Source: Ruegeria sp. YS9
GTDB lineage: Bacteria > Pseudomonadota > Alphaproteobacteria > Rhodobacterales > Rhodobacteraceae
Reading direction: 5' to 3'
DNA length: 64,000 nt
NCBI RefSeq assembly: GCF_024628725.1
Contig: NZ_CP102409.1
Location: 2,451,001-2,515,000 of the forward strand
The position numbers and the translations under genes are program-made. This document shows, in pieces, positions 63,054 through 64,000 of this stretch. The notes under the pieces were generated by a model, which was not told the origin of the DNA, did not search any database, and was given only the letters and a program-made list of their open reading frames with translations. Every line of letters begins with the position of its first letter. The first letter of the stretch is position 1.

Positions 63054-64000
63054 TTAGAGAGTGACCCAGCCCCCTCCGGACTGGTGAGAGCGCACGGAGG
63101 CATCAATGAATCGGACACCGTCTGCGCCTTGATTGACACTGGGAAAAGCAAGCCAATCGGCCGGAATGGTAACGCCATCCCGACGCGCGGCTACGGCCAT
63201 GGCAAATTCCGTATAGAGGTTGGCCCAGGCTTCGATAATCCCTTCGGGGAAGCCGCGCGCGGTACGGATCAGACGTTCTGCGCCGGGGCCGATGCCATGC
63301 CCGTGACCTCGGCTTATGATATTATCCGGCTCACCAAACCGATTGAACTTCAGCTGCTCCGAGTTCTCCAAATCCCACTCGAGACCTCCTTCGCTCCCGA
63401 ATATGCGCAACCGCAACCCACCCCGATTTCCCGGTGCAAGGCGTGTCGCCAAAAGGGTTCCCGGAACCTCGTTTTGATAGCGGGTGAACATGAATGCTGT
63501 GTCTTCCAAAGGCTTTGGCGCGCCGCAGACATGAAACTCGGCCCGTAGGTCGGTCAAGGGCAGGCCCGAGACAAAACTGGCCAGATGCGCGGCATGGGTG
63601 CCGATATCGCCGACACAACTGGTCGGGCCAGAAATCTTTGGGTCCAGCCGCCACTTTACATGAGGCGCATCGGCCACATTTTCGGGCGTCATCCAGTCTT
63701 GCATAAACTCAACATGTATTTGGTTGATTTTACCGATGCCGCCTTCCGCCACGATTTGTTTGGCCTGACGGATTACTGGAAAACATGACATCGCATAGCC
63801 GACAGCAAAGATGTGTCCCGTGCGCGCGGTAATCTCCTCAAGCCCCTCGGCCTCGGCGACTTCGTTGGTCAGGGGCTTGTCGCACAGCACGTCAATACCC
63901 GCCTCCAGAAACGCCTTGGCCGCATCGAAATGAACGTGGTTCGGGGTGGTGATCATGACGGCATCTACGCCATCCGGGCGCGCTGCCTCGGCCTGAGCCA
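63054..64000 (-). CDS. Gfo/Idh/MocA-family oxidoreductase, N-terminus cut by window edge
   Basis: About 315 residues are visible, with the frame open to the edge (AQAEAARPDGVDAVMITTPNHVHFDAAKAFLEAG). The Rossmann-end motif VDAVMITTPNHVHF and CDKPLTNEVAEAEGL, the EKP-type catalytic lysine motif, identify the family. The C-terminal domain has GPTSCVGDIGTHAAHLASFVSG with the conserved Asp and His. It would oxidise a sugar or cyclitol hydroxyl with NAD(P). It is separately terminated but reads in the same direction as the TIM-barrel operon, consistent with one catabolic route. Confidence 0.88.
   Translation of the reverse strand, partial: AQAEAARPDGVDAVMITTPNHVHFDAAKAFLEAGIDVLCDKPLTNEVAEAEGLEEITARTGHIFAVGYAMSCFPVIRQAKQIVAEGGIGKINQIHVEFMQDWMTPENVADAPHVKWRLDPKISGPTSCVGDIGTHAAHLASFVSGLPLTDLRAEFHVCGAPKPLEDTAFMFTRYQNEVPGTLLATRLAPGNRGGLRLRIFGSEGGLEWDLENSEQLKFNRFGEPDNIISRGHGHGIGPGAERLIRTARGFPEGIIEAWANLYTEFAMAVAARRDGVTIPADWLAFPSVNQGADGVRFIDASVRSHQSGGGWVTL

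Overview
This 64 kb window looks like chromosome from a marine alphaproteobacterium of the Rhodobacteraceae (Roseobacter group, Ruegeria-like). The evidence is GC-rich coding sequence, the FYDLN_acid and DUF2125 families, malyl-CoA lyase, an FnrL-type site, many ABC importers for organic nitrogen and phosphorus compounds, and RND and PHA genes. I see no prophage, CRISPR array, rRNA operon or intact insertion sequence. The genus assignment is inference.

Layout. 0-17 kb is mostly housekeeping: the start of the ATP synthase operon (atpH, atpA), a methyltransferase, gloB, clpA, a secreted YHYH protein, a MotA/ExbB-like plus OmpA/MotB-like proton-channel pair, a ChaC-like cyclotransferase, DUF2125, an overlapping hisC-tyrC-extensin operon, a class V PLP enzyme facing an Lrp regulator, and rpsD. 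17-23.5 kb is a complete ugpBAECQ glycerol-3-phosphate/glycerophosphodiester uptake operon facing a LysR regulator. 23.7-26.6 kb is a D-glutamate type operon (dgcN-dgcA-D-amino-acid aminotransferase), divergent from malyl-CoA lyase. 27.9-34.2 kb holds a PA14-like secreted protein, Lrp/LysE, accA, a lytic transglycosylase, GntR, a YgjP-like metallopeptidase, an FYDLN_acid protein and tRNA-Ala(GGC).

34.4-41.8 kb is a compact arginine locus: tetR-aruH-aruI-ddaH on the minus strand, divergent from a four-gene polar amino-acid ABC importer. It is consistent with arginine uptake, transamination to 2-ketoarginine and decarboxylation, plus methylarginine hydrolysis. 42-47.4 kb is a Liv-type ABC importer (SBP-H-M-G-F). 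47.9-51.6 kb has a zinc alcohol dehydrogenase, a PHA synthase and a SnoaL-like protein behind an FnrL-type box. 51.9-58.1 kb is an RND efflux operon (membrane fusion protein, pump, DUF2141 protein, ABC transmembrane-only protein) divergent from its TetR regulator. After about 690 bases with no convincing gene, 58.8-64 kb carries a catabolic cluster: a TPP enzyme, a CoA-acylating aldehyde dehydrogenase, a TIM-barrel isomerase and a Gfo/Idh/MocA oxidoreductase cut by the window edge.

The least explained units are the TPP/acylating-aldehyde-dehydrogenase cluster, the RND operon with an ATPase-less ABC transmembrane protein, and the arginine locus with an embedded DDAH-like hydrolase. All function calls come from reading motifs and context; no database search was run.
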